The notes under the pieces are model-generated. The model was not told the origin of the DNA, searched no databases, and was given only the letters and a program-made list of their open reading frames with translations. This document shows, in pieces, positions 39,568 to 47,256 of a stretch of DNA of 64,000 nucleotides. Every line of letters starts with the position of its first letter. The stretch's first letter is position 1. Both the position numbers and the translations under genes were made by a program. Location of the stretch: NCBI RefSeq assembly GCF_019219025.1, contig NZ_JAHUWN010000010.1:1-64000 (forward strand). Reading direction: 5' to 3'. Source of the DNA: Bacillus sp. sid0103 (GTDB taxonomy: Bacteria; Bacillota; Bacilli; Bacillales_B; DSM-18226).

Positions 39568-41232
39568 TCAACTAGCGGATGGTAGTTTTATTTCGACTAA
39601 GGTTCCTGCTTTTTCATTGCTGCTAAAGGTAATGCTGCCTTGGTGTTGTTTGATGATTTTATGACTAATCATTAATCCGAGGCCTGTGCCTTTTTCCTTT
39701 AGTGTGTAAAATGGTTCGCCTAAACGAGGAAGCAGTTCTTCAGGGATTCCGCAGCCTTGATCTTGTACAGAAATGATGCACTCATCTTCTGCTCCTCTCT
39801 GAAGGGTGATATGAATTTCTCCCCCGTCTTTCATAGCTTCCATTGCATTCTTTAGTATATTTAGAAAAACCTGCTTTAATTGATTTTTCTCGCAGATTAT
39901 AAAGTAAGCAGCTTCTTCAAAATCCAGCTTAAATTGGATATTACTCATCAAAGCCTCTGGGGCTAGTAGTTCAAGCGTACATTCAATTAATTCAAGGATA
40001 TTCGTTCGGTTTAGTTGAACGGCTTGGGGTTTCCCTAAAGTAAGCAGCTGGCTCGTAATCGTTTCAATCCGCTCCAACTCACTAAGGAGCAATTCATCTA
40101 TCGAACTATCCCCTCTTTTATAAAGCTGCATGAAGCCTTTTAGCGTGGTTAGTGGATTCCTGATTTCGTGAGCTACTCCTGCTGCTAACTCCCCAACAAT
40201 CGATAATTTCTCCGATCGCAGTAGAATTTCTTCAGCTTGCTTTCGTTCAGAGATGTCTCTGCTAATGATCACAATATTTGCGATGAGATCATTCTCTCCT
40301 TTTACAGGCATACAGCGTGACTCGAATTCAATCCAATGTCCTTCTTTGTGTTTTAATCGGAATTCCATTGATTGTGATTCTTTCTTGTCAAACATCAATT
40401 TAACGGTCGATCGAAACCGATTCACATCGTCAGGATGAATAAACTTACATAATTCAAAACTCTCAAGCTCGCAGCATTGAAACCCTAAAACCATCTTGTG
40501 TGAAGGAGAAAAGTAACTGATCGCCTGCTCTTTATCCATAACCATGATCAAGTCGGATGTATTCTCAGCGATAAGACGGTATTTGGATTCACTTCCTTCA
40601 ACCAGCCTATACATATCTGTTAATCTAGTATTTAATCTATGCAGCTTCATATATGACTCAACAAGCAATGCACCAATGATAACCCCTAACATCACAAATA
40701 ATAAATATTGGATATGAAAGATAGGGTTATCAATAAATATGTTAAAAACAATGACAATGATTCCATACATCACAATATAGGCAGCAAATAAGATGAAACT
40801 TCTTTTAATCGCTGTGAGTCGTTTAATATAGTAATAAATGACTGAAAAACCCATCATCAAGAATCCCCAGCCAATAATAGCCGGGTACCAATGACCACTT
40901 GTCAACAATCTTGTGAGTAAGGATATTAGCCCTGTAATTAATCCTGCCACTGGCCCAAGATAGGCAAAAATGAGAATCACAGGGGCATACCTGATATCAT
41001 ATGAATACTCCTGTTGTTGGAATGACAGCATAATTAGGATAACGGAAACTACTCCTGCATATAGAGAGGTCCAAATGCGAATCAGCTTAATGGGTCTAAA
41101 TTTAATAAATGAAAAGATGACTAAAGGTGTACTCACCAGCAGTGAAAAAATTGCGAGATTAACAATATAGTCTAACAAGATCAACTTACTTCCACCCACT
41201 CCGAATATTTTCGAAATATTTCCTCTTATCAT
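39568..41232 (-). CDS. sporulation-kinase-like sensor (5TMR-LYT, PAS, HisKA)
   Basis: Up to 554 residues. Six hydrophobic segments within about 20-195 form a 5TM-5TMR_LYT-type sensor. A PAS domain follows (about 212-330; LIAENTSDLIMVMDKEQAISYFSPS, PAC-like IVIISRDISERKQAEE). HisKA has His355 in LAAGVAHEIRNPLTTLKGF, then a HATPase (NILKNAMEAM, DQGCGIPEELL, GTGLGLMISHKII). The organisation and kinase core resemble KinB/KinE-type kinases. No response regulator is adjacent, consistent with a phosphorelay kinase. The start is uncertain: ATG 41232 lacks a ribosome binding site and overlaps a TATGAT, so TTG at 41181 (after GGTGGAAG) is possible. Confidence 0.88.
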   Translation of the reverse strand: MIRGNISKIFGVGGSKLILLDYIVNLAIFSLLVSTPLVIFSFIKFRPIKLIRIWTSLYAGVVSVILIMLSFQQQEYSYDIRYAPVILIFAYLGPVAGLITGLISLLTRLLTSGHWYPAIIGWGFLMMGFSVIYYYIKRLTAIKRSFILFAAYIVMYGIIVIVFNIFIDNPIFHIQYLLFVMLGVIIGALLVESYMKLHRLNTRLTDMYRLVEGSESKYRLIAENTSDLIMVMDKEQAISYFSPSHKMVLGFQCCELESFELCKFIHPDDVNRFRSTVKLMFDKKESQSMEFRLKHKEGHWIEFESRCMPVKGENDLIANIVIISRDISERKQAEEILLRSEKLSIVGELAAGVAHEIRNPLTTLKGFMQLYKRGDSSIDELLLSELERIETITSQLLTLGKPQAVQLNRTNILELIECTLELLAPEALMSNIQFKLDFEEAAYFIICEKNQLKQVFLNILKNAMEAMKDGGEIHITLQRGAEDECIISVQDQGCGIPEELLPRLGEPFYTLKEKGTGLGLMISHKIIKQHQGSITFSSNEKAGTLVEIKLPSAS

Positions 41233-41316
41233 AAACTAGAGTTGATACTATTACCATAACAATAATTTTCTTTTATACATTGAGAATAATTCCCATCTAC
41301 AAATAGGGAATTATTG

Positions 41317-42738
41317 CTATTTTATATCATATAACTTGCACTTTTCATAAAAACTCGTTTTCCCGATATTCAGTAATTTAGCAGCATCCTGCTTATTGCC
41401 GTTTGCCACTTTTAACGCATTTAGAATTGCTTCCTTTTCGGCAAGAGCAAGCGTTTCTTTTAATGGAGAAATCTGTAACGGCGTTTCTCGGGCCGACAAA
41501 AGATTGGAGGAATTTGCAGCATTAACAAAGGTAGTCTTATGCTCTATTTCACGTAAGTAAAGTGGCAGGTGGACCACTTCAATCGTTTTCCCATCTAGAA
41601 CATTAATGGATCGTTCCAATACATTCTCAAGCTCCCGAATGTTTCCTGGCCATGCATGCTGCATTAGTCTTTCTTCTACTTCAGTCGATAGCTCAATACC
41701 TTTGCGGTAAAATTTTCTCTCTAATTTTTTTAATAGACTTTGAGAGATGAGTGGAATATCTTCTTTTCGTTCGCGAAGTGGGGGAATTTCTAATTTGATC
41801 ACATTTAATCGGTAGTACAAATCCTGTCGGAACTTTCCTTCCTCCACCAACTTCTCTAAATCCCGGTGGGTCGCTGCAATGATTCGTACATCTACAGAAA
41901 TAGACCTTTGACCACCAACGCGTTGAACCTCTTTTTCCTGTAAGACTCTTAAAAGTTTACTTTGCATCGAGAGTGGCATATCCCCAATTTCATCTAGAAA
42001 AAGGGTTCCACTGTCAGCAATTTCAAACTGCCCCTTCTTGCCGCCTTTCTTTGCTCCTGTAAATGCACCGTCATCATATCCAAATAGTTCCGATTCTAGC
42101 AAATGTTCAGGTATGGAGGCACAATTAATCGCCACAAAAGGCAAGGATGCCCGCATGCTGCTATTATGGATGGCATGGGCAAATAATTCCTTACCTGTCC
42201 CAGAATCGCCAATCAATAAAACGGATGAGTTGCTTCCAGATATTCTTTCTGCTAATTTTTTTGTTGCTAGAAAAGTAGAGTTTTTTCCAATTAAATTATG
42301 GAATTGATATTTACTTCTCAGATCTTTTTCAAGTTTGGTTTTATAATACTTTAATTCTTCGACAAGCCCTTGTATTTTGGTCTTATACATCCGCCATTCC
42401 TCAGGAGTACGAAACATGACTGTTCCGACTGCTCCGACTACTTTTCCATCCTCCATGATGGGGAAACGGTTTGCAATCATTTCACTGTCATTAATCGGAT
42501 GAAGAGCAGCAAGCTCTTTCTGCCCTGTTTTGGCGACGATGTGCATGCGTGTATTTTCAATGACATCCTGTACAGGCCGGTGGATGGCATCTTTCACGGT
42601 TGTTCCTAAAAACTCACAATATGCTTCATTTATGTAAAGAATAATACCATTATGATCAACGACGACAATTCTTTCTGCTAATAGATTAATAATTTGCTTA
42701 TGCCAATTAACAGGGATTCCCTCAAGCCCTTCGAACAT
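41317..42738 (-). CDS. sigma-54-dependent transcriptional activator (PAS, AAA+, Fis HTH)
   Basis: 473 residues. The N-terminal PAS domain (about 12-110; IVVVDHNGIILYINEAYCEFLG) is the likely ligand sensor. The AAA+ domain has Walker A LIGDSGTGKELFA, the sigma-54 contact motif GAFTGA, Walker B GTLFLDEIGDMP and R-finger region RQDLYYRLNVI. A Fis-type HTH follows (GNKQDAAKLLNIGKTSFYEKCK). It activates RNA polymerase-SigL at -12/-24 promoters. One such promoter with three upstream palindromes lies ahead of the adjacent hydroxybutyrate genes, the obvious target. The ATG at 42738 follows AAGGTGGG; the longer frame starts inside that site. Confidence 0.94.
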   Translation of the reverse strand: MFEGLEGIPVNWHKQIINLLAERIVVVDHNGIILYINEAYCEFLGTTVKDAIHRPVQDVIENTRMHIVAKTGQKELAALHPINDSEMIANRFPIMEDGKVVGAVGTVMFRTPEEWRMYKTKIQGLVEELKYYKTKLEKDLRSKYQFHNLIGKNSTFLATKKLAERISGSNSSVLLIGDSGTGKELFAHAIHNSSMRASLPFVAINCASIPEHLLESELFGYDDGAFTGAKKGGKKGQFEIADSGTLFLDEIGDMPLSMQSKLLRVLQEKEVQRVGGQRSISVDVRIIAATHRDLEKLVEEGKFRQDLYYRLNVIKLEIPPLRERKEDIPLISQSLLKKLERKFYRKGIELSTEVEERLMQHAWPGNIRELENVLERSINVLDGKTIEVVHLPLYLREIEHKTTFVNAANSSNLLSARETPLQISPLKETLALAEKEAILNALKVANGNKQDAAKLLNIGKTSFYEKCKLYDIK

Positions 42739-42828
42739 TCTTTTCCCACCTTTGCACATTAGACATTGTCATTATATCAAATAACGACATAGGATTGAGA
42801 AATTGGAAGTATTTTCATACAAAATGAA

Positions 42829-42856
42829 AATCCTATTCGAACAATCGAATAGGATT
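42829..42856 (-). terminator. hairpin terminator after the 3-hydroxybutyrate dehydrogenase gene
   Basis: AATCCTATTCGA (42829-42840) and TCGAATAGGATT (42845-42856) form a perfect 12-bp stem with a 4-nt loop, followed on minus by TTCATTTT. It is 12 nt after the stop codon. Confidence 0.8.
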
Positions 42857-42868
42857 CACTATTTGCAA

Positions 42869-43654
42869 TTATTGGGCAGTGTATCCGCCGTCTAGAATGA
42901 CTGCTTGACCTGTTACTCCTCTTCCTTTGTCACTTGCTAAAAAGACCGCGTAATCTGCAATTTCTGTTACCGATAAAAGCCTTTTTTGCGGAACTAGCGG
43001 AAAGAGTACTTCTTCAATGACACGATCTAAACTGACATTCCGAGTTTTTGCTAAATCTCCCAATTGGTTTCTTACCAGTGGTGTATCCACATAGCCTGGA
43101 CAGAGAGCATTTACGGTGATTCCGTCCGCAGCACCCTCTAAAGCCGCCACTTTGGTCAAACCAATGACGCCGTGCTTGGCACTATTATAGGCAGCCTTGC
43201 CGGCAAACCCGATCACACCATTAATCGAAGCCATATTGATGACTCTACCAAAACCTTGTTTCTTCATGATCGGGAATACATTTTTAATCCCGATAAAAGG
43301 AGCGGTTAACATGATTTTGACTAGTAATTCGAATTTTTCAGTAGGAAACTCCTCGATGGGAGATACATACTGCATTCCTGCGTTATTGACTAAAATATCA
43401 AGGCTGCCGAAGGTTTTATTAGCAAACTCAAGGCTGCTTCTAAACGCTTCCTCGTTGGTAACATCACATGGCGCAGAAATAGCTTCAAGTCCTTGCTCTC
43501 TTAGTTCAGCAGCCACTTCTTCGCTTTTGGGAGCATTTACATCTGAAATCACCACTTTTGCTCCTTCTTGTGCAAAAGTCTTCGCGATTTCTAATCCAAT
43601 ACCACTTGCAGCCCCGGTAATAAATGCTGTTTTTCCTTCTAATGATTTGCTCAT
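42869..43654 (-). CDS. bdhA: 3-hydroxybutyrate dehydrogenase (SDR)
   Basis: NAD-dependent oxidation of D-3-hydroxybutyrate to acetoacetate; cytoplasmic. It is a 261-residue short-chain dehydrogenase with TGAASGIG (cofactor), DILVNNAGMQYVSPIEEF, catalytic Ser in NMASINGVIG and YNSAK, and the specificity region CPGYVDTPLVRNQL with the C-terminal GQAVILDGGYTAQ typical of hydroxybutyrate dehydrogenases (YxjF-like). It lies 56 nt downstream of the GntP permease in one operon. A GGAGG ribosome binding site is present. The CoA-transferase needed to use acetoacetate is represented here only by a scoB fragment. Confidence 0.9.
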   Translation of the reverse strand: MSKSLEGKTAFITGAASGIGLEIAKTFAQEGAKVVISDVNAPKSEEVAAELREQGLEAISAPCDVTNEEAFRSSLEFANKTFGSLDILVNNAGMQYVSPIEEFPTEKFELLVKIMLTAPFIGIKNVFPIMKKQGFGRVINMASINGVIGFAGKAAYNSAKHGVIGLTKVAALEGAADGITVNALCPGYVDTPLVRNQLGDLAKTRNVSLDRVIEEVLFPLVPQKRLLSVTEIADYAVFLASDKGRGVTGQAVILDGGYTAQ

Positions 43655-43710
43655 ACGAGCATCCTCCTTAATAACTAGAAAACTATTTTTCTATATTTTC
43701 ACGCCACGAT

Positions 43711-45153
43711 TTAGATAATCCCAAATAAAGTATATAGACCAATAACGAAGAAAACGGCTACCGTTTTAATAATCGTTACGGCGAAAATGTCGCGGTACGA
43801 TTGCTTGTGTGTTAATCCTGTCACGGCAAGCAGCGTAATGACAGCGCCGTTATGTGGAAGTGTATCCATTCCACCGGATGCCATCGCAACGACACGGTGC
43901 ATAACTTCTGGTGGAATATTTGCTGCTGCAATCGCCTGATTGTATTTATCAGCCATTGCGCCTAAGGCAATCCCCATACCACCAGAGGCAGAACCGGTAA
44001 TACCCGCAAGGGAGCTTGTGGTAACTGCACCATTAACAAGTGGATTTGTAAAGGTACTAGAAATGCCGTCACTAATTTTTGTAAATCCAGGAAGAGAAGA
44101 AATAATTCCACCAAATCCATATTCGGCACCCGTATTCATTGTCGCAAGCAAGGCGCCGGCAATACTTAAGTTAAGTCCTTCTTTAAAGTTCACGGTTACT
44201 CGTTTCCAATCAAAGGCAAGTGTCGTGATAATCCCAACTACTAGCGCCATTTCAATGGCCCAGATAGCTGCAACAGTAGGTACATCTACTGTATAAGCCT
44301 TTAAACCAATCGCAGAAAAATCAAATCCGTTCGGATACCATTTTGGGATGTAGGTGATGAACAGTTTGTTTGTAACCCCTACTAACACAAGCGGTACAAA
44401 CGCCATGATTTGTCTCAATACAGATTGCTGTGAAGTTAAATCCGGAACAACTACGTCTTCCTTATGATTTGCCTTGGCCAAATCCAATGCGGCTGCATTC
44501 TCATTTCCAAATCCAAAATAGCCTTCTCCTGCTTTTGCTGCTTTTTTCCTGCGTGTTTCTAGATATAAGAGTCCAAGTCCTAAGACAAAAATAGCGCCGA
44601 TAATGCCAAGTGTTGGTGCCGCATAAATATCTGTTTTAAAGAAAGCAATGGGAATAACGTTTTGAATTTGTGGAGTCCCTGGCAGGGCATCCATTGTGAA
44701 TGTGAAAGCACCAAGTGCGATCGTTCCTGGGATTAAGCGCTTAGGGATATTTGCTTCTCTGAACATTTGGGCAGCAAATGGGTAAATAGCAAAAACAGCT
44801 ACGAATAAGCTTACACCGCTATACGTTAATATAGCGCCTAATAATACGATAGTTAGCATCGCTCGTTTTGCACCAAGGAGACGGACGATCGTCTTCGCGA
44901 TCGATTCTGCAATCCCGGACATTTCAACCACTTTTCCAAAAATCGCTCCTAATAAAAATACCGGGAAGTAGGATTTAATAAATCCGACCATTTTTTCCAT
45001 GAACACGCCGGAAAAGAACGGTAAAACATGGCTTGGGTCAACAAGTAAAACAGCTAAAAGTGCACAAATCGGTGCAAATAAGATAACTGAAAATCCTCGG
45101 TAGGCAACAAACATTAATAACCCTAGTGATAAAAGAATAATAAGTAATTGCAT
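43711..45153 (-). CDS. GntP-family permease (3-hydroxybutyrate/short-chain acid uptake, YxjC-like)
   Basis: 480 residues with about 12-14 hydrophobic segments. GntP family features: FLLGAIFGKVVEMSGIAESIAKTIV, ALPGTPQIQNVIP, and the C-terminal ASGGMDTLPHNGAVITLLAVTGLTHKQSY. In B. subtilis the related yxjC is in an operon with scoA, scoB and the dehydrogenase gene yxjF, so D-3-hydroxybutyrate or a similar acid is the expected substrate. It is the first gene after the sigma-54 promoter at 45237 and is followed by bdhA. GGGGG ribosome binding site. Confidence 0.9.
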   Translation of the reverse strand: MQLLIILLSLGLLMFVAYRGFSVILFAPICALLAVLLVDPSHVLPFFSGVFMEKMVGFIKSYFPVFLLGAIFGKVVEMSGIAESIAKTIVRLLGAKRAMLTIVLLGAILTYSGVSLFVAVFAIYPFAAQMFREANIPKRLIPGTIALGAFTFTMDALPGTPQIQNVIPIAFFKTDIYAAPTLGIIGAIFVLGLGLLYLETRRKKAAKAGEGYFGFGNENAAALDLAKANHKEDVVVPDLTSQQSVLRQIMAFVPLVLVGVTNKLFITYIPKWYPNGFDFSAIGLKAYTVDVPTVAAIWAIEMALVVGIITTLAFDWKRVTVNFKEGLNLSIAGALLATMNTGAEYGFGGIISSLPGFTKISDGISSTFTNPLVNGAVTTSSLAGITGSASGGMGIALGAMADKYNQAIAAANIPPEVMHRVVAMASGGMDTLPHNGAVITLLAVTGLTHKQSYRDIFAVTIIKTVAVFFVIGLYTLFGII

Positions 45154-45199
45154 TGAAATCCCCCTTTGTTTTTTAAGTAAGCTTCAGAACCCCTTGTTA

Positions 45200-45213
45200 G
45201 GTAAGCGTTTACA
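45200..45213. promoter_or_regulatory. cre site downstream of the sigma-54 promoter
   Basis: On the minus strand TGTAAACGCTTACC matches TGWNANCGNTNWCA at 13 of 14 positions. It lies just inside the predicted transcript, so CcpA could act as a roadblock, as described for other SigL-dependent Bacillus operons. Confidence 0.6.
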
Positions 45214-45236
45214 ACCAAAAGCTCACCTTATTTAAA

Positions 45237-45253
45237 TGCAAGTTCCATGCCAA
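45237..45253 (-). promoter_or_regulatory. sigma-54 (-12/-24) promoter of the gntP-bdhA operon
   Basis: On the minus strand TTGGCATGGAACTTGCA: the -24 TGGCA and -12 TTGC elements are separated so that GG and GC are 10 nt apart, the strict sigma-54 spacing. It lies about 85 nt upstream of the permease start. A sigma-54 activator is encoded just downstream of the operon. Confidence 0.85.
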
Positions 45254-45372
45254 GATTCGTAACTAAATTTAGAAAAATATAAATTTTCTTTATTATCATA
45301 CAAGTATTATACTAAATTTTTATTTTACATAACTCGTAAACACAATATCCTGCTTATAATATTTGATTAACA

Positions 45373-45438
45373 TTCCGGATTTTCGGAAATTATTGGTTAT
45401 TCGATTCCGACGAGGCGGAATTTTCCGTATTTTCGGAA
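45373..45438. promoter_or_regulatory. three TTCCG-N6-CGGAA palindromes (activator upstream sites)
   Basis: Identical half-sites TTCCG and CGGAA with a 6-nt spacer at 45373-45388, 45405-45420 and 45423-45438. Centres are 32 and 18 bp apart, and the array lies 120-185 bp upstream of the sigma-54 promoter, the usual distance for enhancer-like activator sites. The third ends 5 bp from the scoB fragment's stop codon. Confidence 0.8.
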
Positions 45439-45443
45439 TCCCT

Positions 45444-45611
45444 TTACCTTGCTGCTTTTAAAATGGCTGGATTAACCTTGAATGAAGCTTCTGTTTTTTC
45501 CTTAACCGTTTCAAGTTCGGCACCATCTTGGAGTTCTTCTAGTATCACTCCTTCTGTGGTTACACGAAAAGCAGCGAGTTCTGTCACAATCAGGTCGACT
45601 ACACCCTTTCC
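45444..45611 (-). pseudogene. scoB: 3' fragment of scoB (3-oxoacid CoA-transferase subunit B)
   Basis: In one minus-strand frame 55 codons and a TAA stop read GKGVVDLIVTELAAFRVT, continuing TEGVILEELQDGAELETVKEKTEAS and FKVNPAILKAAR. This is the C-terminus of the CoA-transferase B subunit, with the family-typical VVDLIVTELAVF block. Upstream the frame meets a stop (TAA) two codons earlier, and there is no start or ribosome binding site. It is a truncated remnant left just upstream of the gntP-bdhA promoter, in the order expected if scoAB once preceded that operon. Confidence 0.82.
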
Positions 45612-45619
45612 TGTTTAGG

Positions 45620-45653
45620 GCATTTTCTTAAATGCTAGCATTTAAGAAAATGC
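45620..45653. repeat. 34-bp perfect palindrome at the scoB breakpoint
   Basis: GCATTTTCTTAAATGC (45620-45635), TA, then GCATTTAAGAAAATGC (45638-45653). It lies 9 bp from the truncated end of scoB and adjoins the HxlR operator region. It could be an operator, a terminator facing either way, or a junction scar. Confidence 0.7.
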
Positions 45654-45697
45654 AGTATATTTTTTATACTTGATATATTTTTTATATCATATATACT
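45654..45697 (+). promoter_or_regulatory. HxlR-gene promoter with two tandem inverted repeats
   Basis: AGTATA-TTTTT-TATACT (45654-45670) and GATATA-TTTTT-TATATC (45672-45688) are inverted repeats of identical layout with 18-bp centre spacing. A promoter, -35 TTGATA (45670-45675) and -10 TATACT (45692-45697) with a 16-nt spacer, overlaps the second. The layout suggests autoregulation by the HxlR protein. Confidence 0.6.
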
Positions 45698-45719
45698 AAA
45701 AGTAAGTGAGGTGTGTATA

Positions 45720-46034
45720 TTGGAAATTTGCCCTTATTTGGAATATTCATTTGAAATATTAGGTAAAAAGTGGAATGGACTTATAATCCATTACCTTTCC
45801 CTCTGCCCCAACGGTCAAGCCCATTTTTCAGAAATCAAACGGGACATAGCAGATATTACACCGAGAGCCCTTTCGTTAAAACTAAATGAACTGGTTGAGT
45901 TCGGGTTAATTGAAAAAAAAGTAACGGCTGGTTCACCCGTCCATATTTCGTACCTACTTACTGAAAAAGGAAAAACCTTGACAATGGCACTTGGCCCCAT
46001 CCAGCAATGGGCGCAGAAATATAAGAACAAATAA
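45720..46034 (+). CDS. HxlR-family transcriptional regulator
   Basis: About 104 residues. A winged-helix HxlR protein: CPYLEYSFEILGKKWNGLIIHYL carries the conserved near-N-terminal Cys that acts as redox/electrophile sensor in HypR/YodB-type relatives. KRDIADITPRALSLKLNELVEFGLIEKK is the recognition region. TTG at 45720 is preferred (GAGGTG 6 nt upstream) over GTG 45711 inside that ribosome binding site. It precedes the DsbA-like gene by 16 nt and probably controls it and itself in response to thiol or quinone stress (inference from family). Confidence 0.9.
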   Translation: MEICPYLEYSFEILGKKWNGLIIHYLSLCPNGQAHFSEIKRDIADITPRALSLKLNELVEFGLIEKKVTAGSPVHISYLLTEKGKTLTMALGPIQQWAQKYKNK

Positions 46035-46050
46035 AGAAAAGAGGATAACC

Positions 46051-46974
46051 ATGACTAATAAAATGGTGTGTGATTTAGAAACAGGCGTGTGTGGTGAAAC
46101 ATCAGATAATGATTTAGAGACAATTGATCTAAACCAACCTCAAAAGAAAATTACGCTTTATTATGTAACGGATCCCATTTGCTCCCACTGCTGGGCGCTT
46201 GAGCCCGTTTTGCGCAAATTTGAAGAGCAGTTTGGACATTACTTTGAATTACATACAGTGATGGGGGGGTTGCTTGAAAATTGGGATGGATTTGCTGACG
46301 TAGCCAATGGCATCGGCAGCCCTTCAGATGTTGCTGGTCACTGGCGTGAAGTAGGAGAGTACTCCCGCATGCCTATTGACGGTACATTATGGCTTGATAA
46401 TCCAGTCCAATCCTCTTATACTCCCTCCCGTGTATTTAAAATGGTTCAACAAAAGGATGAACATCTAGCACGTACTTTTTTACGCCGGGCGAGAGAAGCG
46501 GTGTTTGCCTTTAACCAGAACATCGGGGATGAGCAAGTATTGATTAACATCGTCAATCAGATTGGGTTGAATGGGGAACAAGTAGTGCGAGAATCCGGTC
46601 TTTCAGATGGGCTTGAATATTTAAGTCAAGATTTGACATTTGCCAAAAGCCTTGGAGTGCGTGGATTTCCAACCGTGATTATGGTAAATGAAGAGAATAA
46701 AGGCGTCAAAATCGTTGGTTCACGTCCGCTCGAAAACTATATAAAGGGACTTGAACAGATACTAGGAGGAACTGAATCCGTAAAAGGAAAGACACCGCCG
46801 TTGCTTACAAACCTCCTTGAAAAAGAAGGGTTATTATTCGCAAAAGAAATCGAAGTATTGTATGACCTCGAACCTACTGAAGTGAACACATTCATACAAG
46901 AAGCCCTTCCATCCAATGATTACGTATTAAGAGAAATTCTTGGCGAAACCTATATTGTCAAAGAGTCTTATTAA
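46051..46974 (+). CDS. DsbA-family protein, FrnE/SpxH-like
   Basis: 307 residues. A thioredoxin-fold DsbA domain with insertion: YYVTDPICSHCWALEPVLRKFEEQF carries a CSHC active site at about 46-49, and the cis-Pro region is GVRGFPTVIM (about 210). The C-terminal part (EKEGLLFAKEIEVLYDLEPTEVNTFIQEA) resembles the tail of SpxH/YjbH, the adaptor that delivers Spx to ClpXP. No signal peptide, so it acts in the cytoplasm. Role: disulfide oxidoreductase or thiol-stress adaptor; the two cannot be separated from sequence. It is co-transcribed with the HxlR regulator and ends at a strong terminator. Confidence 0.85.
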   Translation: MTNKMVCDLETGVCGETSDNDLETIDLNQPQKKITLYYVTDPICSHCWALEPVLRKFEEQFGHYFELHTVMGGLLENWDGFADVANGIGSPSDVAGHWREVGEYSRMPIDGTLWLDNPVQSSYTPSRVFKMVQQKDEHLARTFLRRAREAVFAFNQNIGDEQVLINIVNQIGLNGEQVVRESGLSDGLEYLSQDLTFAKSLGVRGFPTVIMVNEENKGVKIVGSRPLENYIKGLEQILGGTESVKGKTPPLLTNLLEKEGLLFAKEIEVLYDLEPTEVNTFIQEALPSNDYVLREILGETYIVKESY

Positions 46975-46986
46975 ACAGATCGATAT

Positions 46987-47026
46987 AAAAAAAGCGGGGA
47001 GCATTTGGGCATGCTCCTCGCTTTTT
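46987..47026 (+). terminator. rho-independent terminator of the HxlR-DsbA operon
   Basis: GCGGGGAGCAT (46994-47004) and ATGCTCCTCGC (47011-47021) form an 11-bp stem with one G-T pair, followed by TTTTT; the minus strand also has T7. It is 20 nt after the stop codon. Confidence 0.9.
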
Positions 47027-47096
47027 AATCTGACACCGTCAATCATTCCTAATCCTCAATCGCTTTTATATAGCCAGCCTCTTCAACGAGCTCTTG

Positions 47097-47203
47097 GCCG
47101 GGAGGACGGGGCTGGGGAGACCCCCGCAGGAACGCAGCGACAAGGAGTCTCCCCGGACCGCACGCGCCTGAAGTAGAAATCAACAGCCAAGGTTAACAGA
47201 GCC
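47097..47203. mobile_element. MITE-like GC-rich element, copy 4 (left end degraded)
   Basis: The right end GGTTAACAGAGCC (47191-47203) and interior blocks GGGGAGACCCCCGCAGGA, GGAGTCTCCCCGGACCG and AGAAATCAACAG match the other copies. No GGCTNTGTTAA-type left end is recognisable, so the left boundary is approximate. It lies between two convergent terminators. Confidence 0.6.
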
Positions 47204-47208
47204 TAATC

Positions 47209-47243
47209 AAAAAAATAGACCCTTCCGCATCGCGAAAAGGTCT
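47209..47243 (-). terminator. rho-independent terminator of the amidohydrolase gene
   Basis: On the minus strand AGACCTTTTCGCG and CGGAAGGGTCT form a stem followed by ATTTTTTT. It is 13 nt after the stop codon. The core resembles the tcyP terminator. Confidence 0.85.
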
Positions 47244-47256
47244 CTATTAATATCTA

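Noticed and set aside
41289..41318. Hairpin AATAATTCCC...GGGAATTATT as terminator of the sigma-54 activator
   Set aside because: The stem overlaps the stop codon region and lacks a T-run on the minus strand; the plus-strand T-rich side serves no plus-strand gene. Not listed as a feature.
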